Part shown: positions 21,091-34,345 of the stretch, piece after piece
How the letters are laid out: each line of letters starts with the position of its first letter
How positions within the stretch are numbered: position 1 is the stretch's first letter
Assembly: GCA_013180625.2 (NCBI GenBank)
Contig: SNVD02011384.1
Span: forward strand, 1-64,000
DNA length: 64,000 nucleotides
Reading direction: 5' to 3'
Source: Boswellia sacra
Taxonomy: Eukaryota; Streptophyta; Magnoliopsida; Sapindales; Burseraceae
Program-made: the position numbers and the translations under genes
Notes under the pieces: model-generated
What the model saw: only the letters and a program-made list of their open reading frames with translations
Told to the model about the DNA's origin: nothing
Database searches by the model: none

Positions 21091-24000
21091 TGTAGACACT
21101 TTATTTTTGAGGCTCGATGATGAAGTGAAGATGAATGAAGAGCAAAGAAAATGATCAAAATGCCCTTGGAAGCAAAAAAGAAATGAGTTGAGGAAAAAAT
21201 GACTGAAAGCTTTGAAAACTGACACATGATTTTGAAAAATCATAGAAATTAATCCAAGAGGAATCTGATTATGAGTCACATACCATTGTAAAGCTAAAGA
21301 TGTCCAGTTTTCATATAATTTTATGAATCACAAACCGAAGTTGAACTTGGAGAGTTACGAGCGATTGAACGGCTGAAGGTCAGAAAGGACCATATTTAAA
21401 AAAATGACAAACCAAGAGGTTGATGGGCCACAATCGGTTGGCTGTCCTATCATCAATCGGTAGTCCACCAACAGCCGACAATGGTCCCACTACTGGCCAA
21501 TGGTCCTCCCATAGCCAGTCGGCTGTTCTCCCTTCAATTTTGAAAAATTTCGATTCAAACCTGCCTTTTTTGTTTTCTGCTTCCTTTTTCAAATTTAACC
21601 CTCTACTATATAAACACCCTCTCTCCTCAACACACAGAAATCTTCTCTTCTTCCTCTCGAAGACACTTGAGAATTCAATGAGTCTTTTTGAATTTAATAT
21701 TTTTAGGCATTCTATTGCTCTAAACCCAGAAAGGGTACATCTTGAGAGCAGTTCTCTCTTCTCCTCTATTTTTCTTCTTTATTTTTCTTACTTAGAATTA
21801 AGCACATTTAGGTTTCTTTTTGCTTAGAATAAGCATGTCTAGGATTTATTTTAATGCTTAAAAACATGTTAAGAATTATTATGTTCTAATCCTTATTTGT
21901 TTTGCAAGATGGATAAGCATGTCGAGGTAAGTCCGCTTTCCTTTCTTTATTTAGAATCTTGTTAGGAGTTTATTTTATTTACGAATGCTTAGAATTGTAC
22001 TTAGGAGCACATATTTAGAATCATTCTTAAAAGTACATAATTAGAATCATGATTAAGAATCAAATTTATAATTGCTTTGAAATATATAAGGAAATAGCAT
22101 AAAATAGGCAACAATTATCACAATTGGTTAAAATTGTCATGATTACTTTGATTGGTTGAATTAGACATAATGTCACACCCCGCATCCTATATAGTAATAT
22201 TGCAGCAGATAAGACCTTGCCAAGGGAACACAGTCATCACTATGTCGAAATCCTCCCATAATCTTTAACTGATCAATTACCTGAGGTACAAAACAGACTA
22301 GTGAGTATGAAACTCAGTAAACAGCTAGCATTATGAAATTGGCGTAACACTCAAAATAAAACAATTAATGGCGATAACCATTTCAGAATATGACTGCTAT
22401 TCAATACTTATTCCATAAATCACTGATTACTGTTCATTTCTTGGTATACAAGCCACCAGTGCCTTGCTAAGAAAGTCAGAAAACTAATTTCACTGTTCAA
22501 GGATCACGCCTCTGCACGAGGGAACTAGCGCGGACAAGTTTCTGATTTCCAATCTGTTGCAAATTTTAGTTTCGCACTCCTGGGCCAAGGGACAGGCACA
22601 CATGTGCCAACTCTCTATTCTTTCTTACTTGAGTCGGTGCAAATGGCGCTCCAACGCGAAAGATATGGCATAGAGATGCTATTTCTCTGCCTATACCTCT
22701 TTAGGTCGATTAAAGATGCACTTTTGCACCATTTAATGGCGCTCCTGCGCCAACCTTGCATCATTGGCCAATTTCCTAGACCAATTACTCACTTATCCAA
22801 TCACATTTCTAATTCTATAAATACCTATTTATGGGTAATCAAACAAGGCTTTACTATGTCAAAGCTCATAACATATATCTATACAAACACCCATTTATAT
22901 ACACATGTCTCATTTACAAATAAACTTTTCACAAGTCTATCACATCCTCATGTGCTCCCATAAACATATAAATCATTCACACATGAGTTTCTATAAGCTG
23001 GCTACATTGTTCATATGGATATCCATTTCACATAATTTTGGAAGCTTCTATAGTACAGTCATAGATACTTAGGAACAATGCTCTCTAATTAAAGTAAGAC
23101 TTATCATATTACAGTTAGATCACATATATGGGCCCATATCACATAACCACCCGTTGGCGGCATCTGGAGGTAAGGCATCATCGCAGTGAGTATTTATCAC
23201 ATTCTCACATTGCACGAATCCGCCATCACTCAAAGGTGACAGCCACATAGTCTTGCTGGACTCTATCCTGCCACACGAAATAGTTCATATACATAGAGAT
23301 GCCTACACTTGAGATAACTCAAGGCTAGTCTGATAATCTGGGTGATACCAGGCCCATGCTACCGAATCCCATGTAGGGAAACACGTGGTCCAGACCTCCC
23401 CTCAAGCTATGAGAGTTAAGTATCCTAAGTTGTGGCATACCACTCATATAATAGTTTTCACATTCAATCATATAAGTGAAGCTCTATATTAAGCTTTCAC
23501 TCACATATCACATTTCGCATTTCAGTGACATAAATTAAGCTCCATGTCAAGCTTCTAACCCAATCACAACTTATAACAATTCATTCACCATAATGCTAGC
23601 ATTTAACGGTATCACATTTCACATTCGACATTCAATATATTCCCATGGGCTTGGCATGTAATTTCAAATTCATACACATCACATAGTGATGCATGCCTTC
23701 ACACATCACATTATTGCAGTTCACTTTCATAATTGAGGTTCTATGTAGGCTTCTCAGTAATCACATATACATTCATAAATACAATAAGCCTACATATCTC
23801 ATATACACTTATGGATCTGCACAATTCACACATTGGCGTCATTTCTACACACATAGAACCCCATTGACATCTTTATTCATGCCAACACCTTTCATTACTC
23901 TTCGTTGTATTTCAATCATATCGTTGCACAACTATGTCCATGTATAACTGATCTCATTCATTTTCCACTCATACATATTCATGGCACTCTAATACAAATG

Positions 24001-26933
24001 GTATTTCATAGACATTCATTTGTCATGCCATCTCACATGAGGAAATAGTATCCTAGAGCGTTTGGCCTGTATTTCATTCTTCATATACACACATCATTTC
24101 ATTGGCGATGTTATTCAAGCCATATCACAACAAATTCACATATATGAGGACACATTCGCATTTCTATATCTCACACACATAAAATTTATACCAACATGCA
24201 ACTCACATACATATCAAAATGTGTAAAATCACACATTTCATAAATCACTATGAACCCCAATCAAATCATTTCCCACATCAAGGTCCATGTATGCATGGCC
24301 CCATCCACATTCCATCAACATATTTCACATATATTCACAAACACAATCATTAAACAAATTTCATTAAGAGTTAACATCTGTTGTATCCTCAGAAGGGCTA
24401 GCTGCTTACCTGATTAGCCTCGTCTCTTAATTTTGTTTTCTTGTATTTCTTGACAACAACATCATATGTATCAAGAGAAGAAACGCAGATGTTTGAAATT
24501 CACCTCTTCTTCTTCTCCTTCATCTTTGACAACCATTACCATAATCATGACGCACTGATCAGTGTCCATTTAGAAATCATTAAACCCCTTATAGGTTAAC
24601 AGCAGTTCAACCAACCAATAACATCATTTGTTAAACTCTATCACACACACATATTGGTTGGATTGTTATAATAAAAGGTTATTCATTTCCAATCATCACC
24701 AAACTTCATGGAACTTAAATAGACATATATATTATAGTCCATGAATTTTATTGAGTCAAAATAAGGTCATATACCCTTTGAAAATTCTTAATTTCATTCA
24801 CACAGCAAATTTGTCTGCAGACCTCTCAACTGAACAGTGAAATTTTGAAGAATTTTATAAAATTATACAATAATCAAATCTCTACCAAACTTTTTAGTTC
24901 AGAACTAGACACATATAAGAGTCATTCCACTAAAAATCATGATTTTTGAAGGAGTTTATGTCAGTCAAATGAAATTTACTCCATATGCTCTGCTCTGGAA
25001 ATTGTCATTCACAATTCTTTAAGTCTAGCTTTGGAAATTCATAAAAATTCATACACAACTCCAAAAATCATGAAAATTTATAGTATAATATAAAACATAT
25101 CCAAAGGTTTTTATATCAAAAATCAACGAATTTTATGAAGATTTTCCCCCTCAAATCGAGTTTATTGCCCATGCCTTGTTCTAAAATAGGGGAATTCACA
25201 ATCTCAAACCAGAACTCCAAAAATTCACTAAAATTTACCTGCTTTGAATTTTTGAGTGTTACAAAATTATATAAATTCCTTGATGTGTCTAGTTTACCAT
25301 ATAAAAGTTTCGGAGTCAGAAAACAACCATGGAATTTATGGGAATTTTTGGACTTAGCACTGTTCAGAAAAACAACTCCGTAGGATTCATACTCATACTT
25401 TACTTCTATCTTCCTAGCATCAAGAAATCTTTAAATTCTTCCATAATTCACTCTAATTCATGTTTTTCTAGCCATTTACAGGATATGCCTAACATGAAAT
25501 ATCACAAATAACAATAAACCATCACTTAATTGCATGGGTATGGCTAGAGCTAGAGAGAGAGGAGTGAACCTTTTACCTCTTGGTCTCTTGTTTCCTTACT
25601 CTCCTCTTGATTCCATGGCAAAATTGAGGGAAGTAGGGATAGAGGGTGCTGCACATTTCAAAGAGAAAGAGGGAAGAAAAATTGGTCTTTCTAGAGTCTA
25701 AGGGGTTTATATAGATAAACATGAAAGGGAAAAACACAATTCAGCCCCTCATTTTCTTAATCTTTCAATCAGCTCTCTAATCCTTATTTTATTGCAACAA
25801 CAACTACACCCAACACAAATGTGTATGGTAACATAAAAATATCATAATCATTAGTAAACTTTAGGGTGTTACACATAATTACCATGATTAGGCTAGGATA
25901 TGCCATGATTTGATATGATTGACATGTTTGGGCTAGAATAGCCATGTTTTGTTATGATTGATATGAGTAAGCTAGAAATACCATGTTAGGCTAGAATTGC
26001 CATGTTTAGAATCTACATTATCAATTGAACTATGCTAGAGTAGAAATGAATATGTAGAATTCCCATGATAAGAATTATCAAATCTAGGTTAAAGTGCCAT
26101 GATTTTAGTTTATGGCCTCAATTAGAATTTTAATTGATTGATATGAATGAATGTATGAATATACTATGTTTAGAAGTATTTCATGATGCCATGAAGTGAC
26201 GGTAGACTCACATTGATGATGAGGGACCATTACTTAGAATGAATACTTAAATGAATGAATATATGATGAATATATGCTCAAAGAGGCTTGATAAGCATTG
26301 AATAGACTCACATATGGTGGTGAGAAATTCCTTATTTATCGAGTCTCGAATTGACTATTTATATTTGATATTTGAATTACATGAATATGTTATGAATGAA
26401 TAAATATTTTGAATGAATATTTTGAAGTGTTAAAAGTAGATTTACTTAATTTGTTAAATAACCAAATTGTTGTAATCCTTCTTCCATTCCCCCATGTTTG
26501 AAAGGAACTGCAATTCTATTCTCCTCCCTCTTTCTTTGTATGAATGTATAATTGCTATTGATTAAAAATCACCTTATTTGCTTAATGAAGATAAAATTGA
26601 AAATGTGTGCATAAAATGAACAACTTAAGTGGACTATACAACAAAGTTCAGTTATTTTTATTTGGTATTTTCTAGTGGAGGTCGAATTTAGATCCAGGCA
26701 GGCTGGAGGCTAGTACCTAATTTGTCGAACCCATCTCTAAAGGGATAAGGGCAATTTATGTCCTAAAGCGAGGGATTGGATTGCTATCATCCATTTTTGT
26801 AATAGAATATTGGGTGGTGACTCCATTCTCCAAACATGTCCATGGCTTGTTTGTATTCCCTTAAATCTCGAAAGAAGTTTTGACACAATATCGTGGTCAC
26901 AAACTCTCTAGCGGAATGAAAACCCTGTTCACA
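21091..26933 (+). mobile_element. Tat-type solo LTR, split by a second solo LTR
   Basis: It starts TGTAGACACTTTATTTTTGA and ends CCCTGTTCACA. Removing the nested element and one copy of its target duplication (22171-25878) leaves about 2.1 kb. No PBS follows the right end. Both flanks are pieces of the same older protease region, so it is a solo LTR. The right part carries the recurrent CTAGTGGAGG...CCTAAAGCGAGGGATTGG block shared with the LTRs at 29684, 60026 and 61918. Within it, 21596-21830 looks like U3/R, with TATATAAACACC at about 21606. Confidence 0.8.
22171..25873 (-). mobile_element. 3.7-kb solo LTR (Tekay/Del-like) nested in the Tat LTR
   Basis: On the plus strand it runs TGTCACACCCC...GGGTGTTACA, TG..CA ends with the short inverted TGTNACACCC typical of Tekay/Del chromovirus LTRs. 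A perfect 5-bp duplication CATAA lies at 22166-22170 and 25874-25878. Transcription orientation is probably minus: a TATA-like TTTATATAGATAAA lies at about 25707-25722 near the minus-strand start. No PBS, gag or pol is present. Open frames inside (22604-22963, 25135-25511) have no recognisable domain. A short non-autonomous element is a less likely reading. Confidence 0.8.
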
Positions 26934-26938
26934 ATAGG

Positions 26939-29683
26939 AAGTTTTCTTCCCCCTTATTTTTTTTTGCTATGAACAGTGGTCTATTGTGATTCTGACCTTC
27001 AGTTGGCAAGTCAGTATTAGAGAAACTAATGATCCCATTTCCTCCTTTACCTGAGGTTATTGTTGACACCATCTCCTCAAGGCTTGATACCACCATAATA
27101 GGAATTTTAGGCAAATTCTCACGATGCTTTTGATATTGTTTAAGGACTACATCGTCCTCCTATTCTTTTATTCTTCTTTTCTTTTCACTCTCTCATCTTA
27201 TCCTTTGGTTCATCCATTTCTCTCATTTTTGGATTCTTGTAGAATCTTCCTCCCCGAGTCATTCCTTTTACTTCTTCATCCTCACCACTTTCATCTCTCC
27301 TCTCGTGTTTCCCATCCCGATGCTTAAGTGTTTCTCCCTCATCAAAATCATCCCAAAAGTCATGGAGCATCTGGACCTTGGGTCTTTCCCCTCTTCTTAC
27401 CATCAGTAACATCTCACCTTCTTATCTTCCTTTTCGCTATCACTGTCTTCAATTTCCATTCCCATCCATCCAACACTCTAGGAGTATACCTCGATCTCAT
27501 CGTACTTCTCTTTGCTACTTTGAAGCCATGCTTTGAATTGTACCAGGGGTCATTTCCACCCATTCTCCTTCTACTCTAATCTTGACTACCTCTTGGTTTT
27601 CCTCAATAGAACTCTCAATCTCTTGCTCAATAGGTCTAATAAAGACTTCTTTTTCGTCTTCTTCACTATGTCCAACCTGAATTTGTTGTGAACAAGTTCC
27701 TTCTCCTATCTATTCTCCTGTTCTTTTGAGTAATTCCACTTTAACTTTTACCCAACTTGCATTCTGGGAGTAAACTTTAGCTGCCAGAGGTGTTATGTTA
27801 AGCAGTTCTTCCTCTTGCTTTTGCTTGTCCAGCTATCTTTTAAATTGTAGTGAGGTCATCTCCATTGGTTTTTCTCTAATCTAGACTCTCACTACTAAAG
27901 GAGTGACATGAATAGGTCTATCAATATTTTCCTATTGTCCTTCCTCAACGGACTTTCTGACCTCATCTTCTATGACCTTGGAATTGATCATGCATATCCT
28001 TGTTGAGATCCCCTTTTTCGCTTAGCAGTTTGTAGTCACTCTAACTTCCCATGTCACTAAGTGGTGTGTACTCCTCTTCGTCACTGAGCGGAGTGTATTC
28101 TTCTTTAGCAAGGGGGGTATACCCCCTTTCTTTTTTTAGTCATTTCTTCCTCTACAAATGGTTTATATTGGCTTTGGATTGCCTCTTCGTCATTGAGCGG
28201 AGTGTGTTCTTCTTCAACAAGGGGGTATACCCCCTTTCTTTTTTAGTCATTTCTTCCTCTACAAAGGGTTTATACAGGCTTTGGATTTCCTCTTCGCTCT
28301 TGCTCGAGTTTCTTCTGTAGAGCTCTCTTGCTCAATCTTGTCTTTCTTGATTTTCAGCCTCTGATCTGGGCTTCCCCCTTTTGCTCCCTTTTTGGATACC
28401 CATTTGCCTCTAAAGATCCTTATGGCTCTAGGTTTCTCCTTTCTTTCTTGTTCTTCTTATTGACTCTCTACATCCTCAATGGAATCAACTATTTGTTGTT
28501 TGATCAGATTTAGGCCTTAATTAAGCATGTTAGTGTTGTAGATGGGTGGGACACTGTGGTAGTTTAGTAGTGGGTTACGGTTGGTGTTTGGGTGTTGTTT
28601 GCTAGGGTCTGGAATTCAACCATTAACAATTAAATCTTGAATCTCATGGTGGAGCCATCGATAATTGTTTACAAAGTTCTTGGTAGAATTCAAAGTATTC
28701 ATCATGTTTATGGTTTGGCGGGTAAGTGTTTGGGGCCTCTCTTGGTGGTAAGGTTAGTAGTTCTCCTCGGGCTTTTAGTCTTTCAAAGACTTTGGACAAA
28801 GACGGCCCAAGTCACTGAACCTTCTGGGTTGTTTGACAACGTTTAGCTCGACATTCTTAGGAACTCCTCCTAGGTTGTGGGTCCTTTAGTTCCTTCTGGG
28901 AAAGCTCTTCTTTTGTTCTAACTCCAAATCTTCGACTTGGAGGCTTGAATCATAGAAATCCTCAAAGGTTTTGATCGGCATCCTGACCAACTTGTTATAG
29001 AGTGAAGGAAGCATTCCTTTGATCATCATCCATACTTGGTCTTTCTAACTTTATCTTGTGATTATAGCAACCCTTTCTCTCTATCTGACCAAGTAGTTAG
29101 AATATGTCTCTCCTATTTCCTATTGAGTTGATCGCAAATCCCTCAATGTTGTTTACAGTCAGGAATTGTAAGAGTATTAAACAAAATACTTTTCAGACAA
29201 CTGTGCTCTAATCCTCCCAAGTCTTCTTTTCTTGTCTATAATACTAGGTCAAGGCTGGTCCTTCTAAGGATCTGAAGAATAACTCTATAATTTGCTCCCG
29301 TGATAGGTCAGTTATCCTCATCGTTCCCACATAATGCCTCAGATGGACTTTTGGATAGCCTTTCCCATCAAACATGGTGATATCTGGCATTTTGAATTTT
29401 GGTGGGAGTTTGCATATCCCAGTCAACTATATGTTAGATAGATCAATCGTCCCTTCGATCCCTTTTCCCTTCATCAAGGCATGAAATTTTCTCCACCTCC
29501 TAAGAAAATTGCTGCTCTAACGGCTCCGCGTGCTTTGACTTTAGGTAGTCATCCATGTTAAAGAACCCTTCTTATTATTCAAAGTTGACAACTACTTTAG
29601 CTTTCCCTTTGCTAGCACCGGATCCTAATGCACTATTCCCTTTGGGTGGCATTTGAAGTCATTCGTTCTCTCCATTTGGTCCT
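26939..29683 (-). pseudogene. Older Tat/Ogre element: gag to start of protease
   Basis: Read leftwards, 29620-29560 is an acid/K-rich start like that at 16017. 29426-29244 is the gag core (KLPPKFKMPDITMFDGKGYP and HLRHYVGTMRITDL). 28990-27400 is a degenerate linker rich in E, with repeated EEYTPLSD-like units. 27412-27185 is an acidic RK-rich frame. 27114-26939 is the pre-protease block PKIPIMVVSSLEEMVSTI and GGNGIISFSNTDLPTEGQNH. It stops exactly at the ATAGG duplication and resumes at 21085. Frame breaks are frequent. The right edge at 29683 is cut by another LTR. Confidence 0.75.
28081..28300 (-). repeat. ~109-bp duplication with a GGGGGTATACCCCC palindrome
   Basis: Two units begin at CA-TGAGCGGAGTGT (28081 and 28190). 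Each contains a perfect palindrome around GGTATACC, followed by CTTTCTTTTT and TCATTTCTTCCTCTACAAA. A partial third unit starts near 28289. On the minus strand the units encode acidic EEYTPLSDEE-like repeats within the gag linker. Confidence 0.75.
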
Positions 29684-30720
29684 TGTGAACGGGGCTTTCA
29701 TCTAGCCATAGTGTTTACGACTACGACACTATGTCAAAGCCTTTTTTGAAACTTAAGGGACAAACGAGCCATAAGCATATCTGGAGAATGGAGTCGCCAC
29801 CCAATTATTCAATTAGGAATGAATAGGGACAATTCGATCCCTTGCTTTAGGACCTAAACTACCCTCATCCCTTCAGTGACAGGTTCAAAAAGTTAGGTGT
29901 AGGTCATTCGACTCGCCCAGATCAAAATTCGGCCTCTACTAGGAAATACCAAATAATAACATCTCATGTCGTTACTTAGTCCACTTAGTGGTGTTTGTTT
30001 TATGCACACATTATTCATTTTATCTTCTTTAAGACATGCAGATGATTTCATTCATAGCAGTTGTATATTCATACAAAAAAAGAGAGAGGAGAATAGAGTT
30101 ACAATTCCTTCAAACATGGGGGAAGGGGAAGAGGATTAAAACGATTGTTATTCAACAATAAAATAAATTCTATTTCCAATACTTCAAATATTCAATGATG
30201 TAAAACATCCCATACATAGCATATTCTTACAAATCATACATTTAATAAGCAATCAATTCAAGATTCGATAAATAAGGAATTCCTCACCACCGTATGTGAG
30301 TCCATGTTTATCAAGCCTCTTTCATGGCATCATACAATTAAACATGATATATTCATACATGTGTTCATATCAATTAATTAAATTTAAATATTAAGCCATA
30401 ATCTAGAATCATGGCATTCTAGCCTAGATTTGATAATTCTATCACGGCATTCTAGCCTATGGCTATTCTAGCATAATTCATATAATTTCATGGCACTTCT
30501 AGCCTAAACTTGGTTATCATGGCATTTTTAAGCCTAAATCAAACAATCGAAATCAAATTCTAGGCCAATCCAAATAATCAAGGGGCAATAGAGTAATTCT
30601 TATATATTTTATGCTATTTCCTAGCATGCTTCAAAGTGATTATAAATCTTCCTAGCATGATTCTAATCATGTGCTCCTAAGCATAATTCTAAGCATATGC
30701 TCTTTAGGATTATCCCTATG
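29684..30720 (-). mobile_element. Tat-type LTR fragment 'F'
   Basis: The plus strand starts TGTGAACGGGGC at 29684, the reverse complement of an LTR ending in ..GTTCACA. It then carries GAGTCGCCACCCAATTATTC, CCTTGCTTTAGGACCTAAAC and later the CACCACCGTATGTGAGTCC block shared with the LTRs at 60026 and 61918. The homologous part ends near 30720, about half the length of the related LTR at 21091, so the other half is missing. Confidence 0.65.
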
Positions 30721-30889
30721 TTGTTAGCCATAAGTAGTACATGAATTGATTGATATGTTGCATGAAATTATCAAACAGGCCGTGAATGCGTTTTCAATAA
30801 CATTTATTGTCAAAAAAGTGTACATCAGATGAATTATTCTCATTGTTACTAACCTCAGCCTCAATGTGAATACACCTTCCATCCCACTC

Positions 30890-33800
30890 CAAGTGATTGC
30901 GACATCAACACTACTTTTCAAGTCCTTTTAGAACTTGGGAAAAAACAGGACAAGTTACAAAGACAAGCTCAGAGATTACAGAGTTGCCACCTATGTTTTA
31001 ACCATGGAAAATTTAAGAGAGGACAATCCAATCACTTGCTTCTGGACCCAAACTGTCATCACCTTTTTAGGCTTGGATTTGGAAAGTTAGCTTCAGATCT
31101 TCGATCAACCCAAAAAAAGTTTAGCCTAGTGGGGTCTATTGAGTTCAAGGTTTAAATTTGTTAATTATTGTCTATCTTGATCCTAAATCCAATTAATCCA
31201 CACAACCAATTTAATCTTACTTGTTATATATGGGGTGTCAATAGTTTATATCCATCCATAGAAAGGTGAGAGGAAAATATAGTACATATCTGTCCAGACA
31301 TGGGGAAAGAGGGAAAAAGGATTACAACAGCTCACCATATTGCGTAAAAATAAATGCGAAAAAGTAAATTATAATTAGAACAGAACATAAAACTAATTTA
31401 GCACTCCTAATTATTAAGATGGACCCCTCGCCATGCAATGCGAGTCCATCCACTATTAACAACCTCTAAAATGCATCACCACCTCCTATCTCCTAAAAAA
31501 ATGAATTCCCCACCACCAATGTGGATCTATCCATTATGCTCAACGTTACACACACAATTGTAACAATCATGCCTCCTAAAAATGGATTGCCCACCATCAA
31601 TATGGGTCTATCTCTCATTAATTTAGCACATCCATCAAACATACTTTTGATCATTTAAATATCATAAAATATGCAAAAAGAATCTAAATTGCAGAAAGGG
31701 GTTCCTCACCAATCAATATTAGTCTACCCACGACTCCTCAATTTTAACTATATCATATTATATTAAACATGCAGTAATTAAAATAAATGAACAAGAAAAA
31801 CTTACTATGCATTAAAAAGGTGAAATAGCAAGTGTCATTCATTGATTTGAGTGACATCGCTAAATATGGTCGGAATAAGGAATAAATACATTCATTCAAG
31901 AATTAAATGAAGTCTTTTATCCTAAAATATACCAAAATGATGGAAATGGGACAATCACTTGTAATTTAGGTGGTATACACAATCCAACATTAAAATAAGC
32001 AATAAAATAGAGAAAAGCAATTAAAATCAACATAAAACTAAAAATAGCATTAATAATAATATAAATGCAAATTTAAATTTAACAAGGACTAAATTAGAGT
32101 GATGGCCCCCCACCAATCATTGTGAGTCCACCATCACTCATCTGTACCCATCTACACAACTTAATAAAATAACCAACATAAAAAGAAAATATTAACTACA
32201 AAAAGGTAGGAGAAGAGATTATGCAATATGAAATGTAAAAGGAAAATAACAAAAATAACAAAGAGAGTGAGGGGAAATATGGTGATTTGCCCTCAAGCTT
32301 ACCAAAACTTTAAAATGGTTATCCTTTATCTTAGAAAATACTCACAAATCCTCACAAAAACACTCCAAAGAAGGATTTCTTGAATGTTTTGGGATTGTAA
32401 ATGGGATGCATATGGTGTATAATGGTTGTTTATGTGAAGAAAATTAGAGAAAATCGATAGAAATGCCCTCTGTTTTGGCCTCCAAGAAATCTAAAAAATC
32501 CCCATCGCCCCTATCCTTCTCCCTCCCCTTATACCAGGGAGCGCGCAGGTGTGGCTATGCACGCGCGTGCACTTATGCAGGCATGTGTTTAGTACACATA
32601 CGCATGCTCCAAATGAAGTGCATATATACCTACACATGTGTGCGTGTGGAGATATGCGCTCTCCTTTTCGTTTTTCTTATTTAGCCATGCCCGAGCTTCT
32701 TCATGTGTGCAAGAAATTCTTCAGTCGTAGTCTATGTCTTTTAGCTATGTGGAAAATTCTTCAACCGCGGAGAACTTCTTTCAGGTCAACCCGCATATGC
32801 GTCAGTGAAAGGCTGATGCGTTCGAAACTAGCAAGTATACTAGTCGCACAAGTAATAAAGTGATAAGTAGATATCGTTCCCACGAGGATTGATTCTAATT
32901 GAATTTGTTATTTTCCAGCAATAATAAACTAAACAGGGGGGTTTTGTTGATTGATTAACTAAACTTAATACGAAAGCAAATGAAGAATAACACAAAGCAA
33001 AGTTAAATGGAGTGAAAAATCAATGAGAGACACTTGGTTAAGAGTATTCTCTGCCACAAGATATGAATTTGTGAATTAACATAGAATTGTATCCAATTAC
33101 AGCATTGAAGTTATCAACCGTAGATAACAACAAGCTCTGTTATCCCAATCTTTCCTTACTTTGTTGTTAAATAAAACAAGCTCTTTATTTAATCTCTATC
33201 CATTAAACAACCTAGAACAAGCTCTCTGAGTTTAATTCAATGGAAGCATTATGAAAAGAAAGACAGGTTGATCTAAGCAATAATCACACAAGTTCGGATT
33301 ATTTAACCTAGGTTGTATTTTCCAATTGCAATCTCTGATCACAATTTTACTACTAATGATTGGAAATTCAAGACAATTACGGATCAAGATTTCTAATCTA
33401 GCAATAGACAACAACCAGATTATATTCAGTTGGCCACCCCAAATACAATCAGCAAGCAATCATAAGCATTAGATATGGGAAAATACAAGCAACTTCAATT
33501 AGAAAATTGAATAACAACTTATTACACAATCAACTCACAAAAACCATATAAAGGGCTTTAAAATCACCCTCAACCAATTCAGATTCAGTTACACATGTTC
33601 AAAAACGTGGTAAATACAATACAACATACAAATTTTCCAGAAAATGAAAGGGAAAGAAAGAAACTTAGCAAATCATTTGCAAATCTCCTTAGATTTGTAG
33701 TTCTTCCTCTTTCCAAGCTTTCTTTCTCCTTCAAGAACTCCAAAAGATGAGAGAATTCCAGAGCTGCAGCCTCCAAGTCGTTTCCCCCTCTTCAAGTTAT

Positions 33801-34345
33801 CAAAATAAAACCCTAAAATGTGTTTATATACTCTGCTACAGTAACTTGCTACAGTGCCCCGTATTTAATAACATGCTACAGTGATATGTGAAATTACAAA
33901 TATACACTTCTCATACCATTTTTATCACAACTTTTGGTACACTACATAAATTCGTGAACCGTAAATTTCTCCAGAAAATAGACTTCGAGAGCTTTTCAAT
34001 GGTATATAGCATGTTATCCGGTTAATTGTATATCGATACAATCAACTCCGAGAAATTGGTTGATTAGCAGAGGTGAAAATGAAGGGTTTTACTCCAATTT
34101 TGTGCAAGTTCCTCCAAAACTCCTACAAACATAAAAAACCACACAAAAACATAAAAATACCAAGGAATATAGCAAAGAAACATAGACGGAATTGATATGA
34201 AAATGATATATAAATAGACACCTATCAAAGGCATTGGAGCATAGAGGCATTAACACGACGTCTAATTAAAATCCTATTTTGATTCGTATTTTGATTATCA
34301 TTATTAGGCTTTACAAACCATAAGCAAAATTTCAATGCTTATACT
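30890..34345 (-). mobile_element. Tat-type LTR 'B', interrupted by an Athila solo LTR
   Basis: The left edge near 30890 shows the conserved GCGACATCAACACTA...CTTCTGGACCCAAACTGTC block. The right edge near 34345 shows AAGCAAAATTTCAATGCTTATA, matching the outer end of LTR A (TTTCAATGCTTACA). The Athila LTR 32814-34227 splits it. Without that, the length is about 2.0 kb. The part at 32463-32863 is GC-richer, with ACGCGCGTGCAC-type runs. Open frames there are not recognisable proteins. 30721-30889, between F and B, has no identifiable content. Confidence 0.55.
32814..34227 (-). mobile_element. Athila-type solo LTR, copy 2, with perfect TSD
   Basis: A complete 1414-bp relative of the LTR at 4638-6048, same orientation: plus strand TGATGCGTTCGAAACTAGC to ATAGACACCTATCA. 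A perfect 5-bp duplication AAGGC lies at 32809-32813 and 34228-34232. No PBS or internal region is attached, so this is a solo LTR left by LTR-LTR recombination. The minus frames 33232-33459 and 33585-33776 also occur in copy 1 and are LTR sequence. Confidence 0.93.

Noticed and set aside
22604..22963. 119-codon plus-strand frame
   Set aside because: Lies inside the 3.7-kb solo LTR, on the likely antisense strand, with no recognisable domain.
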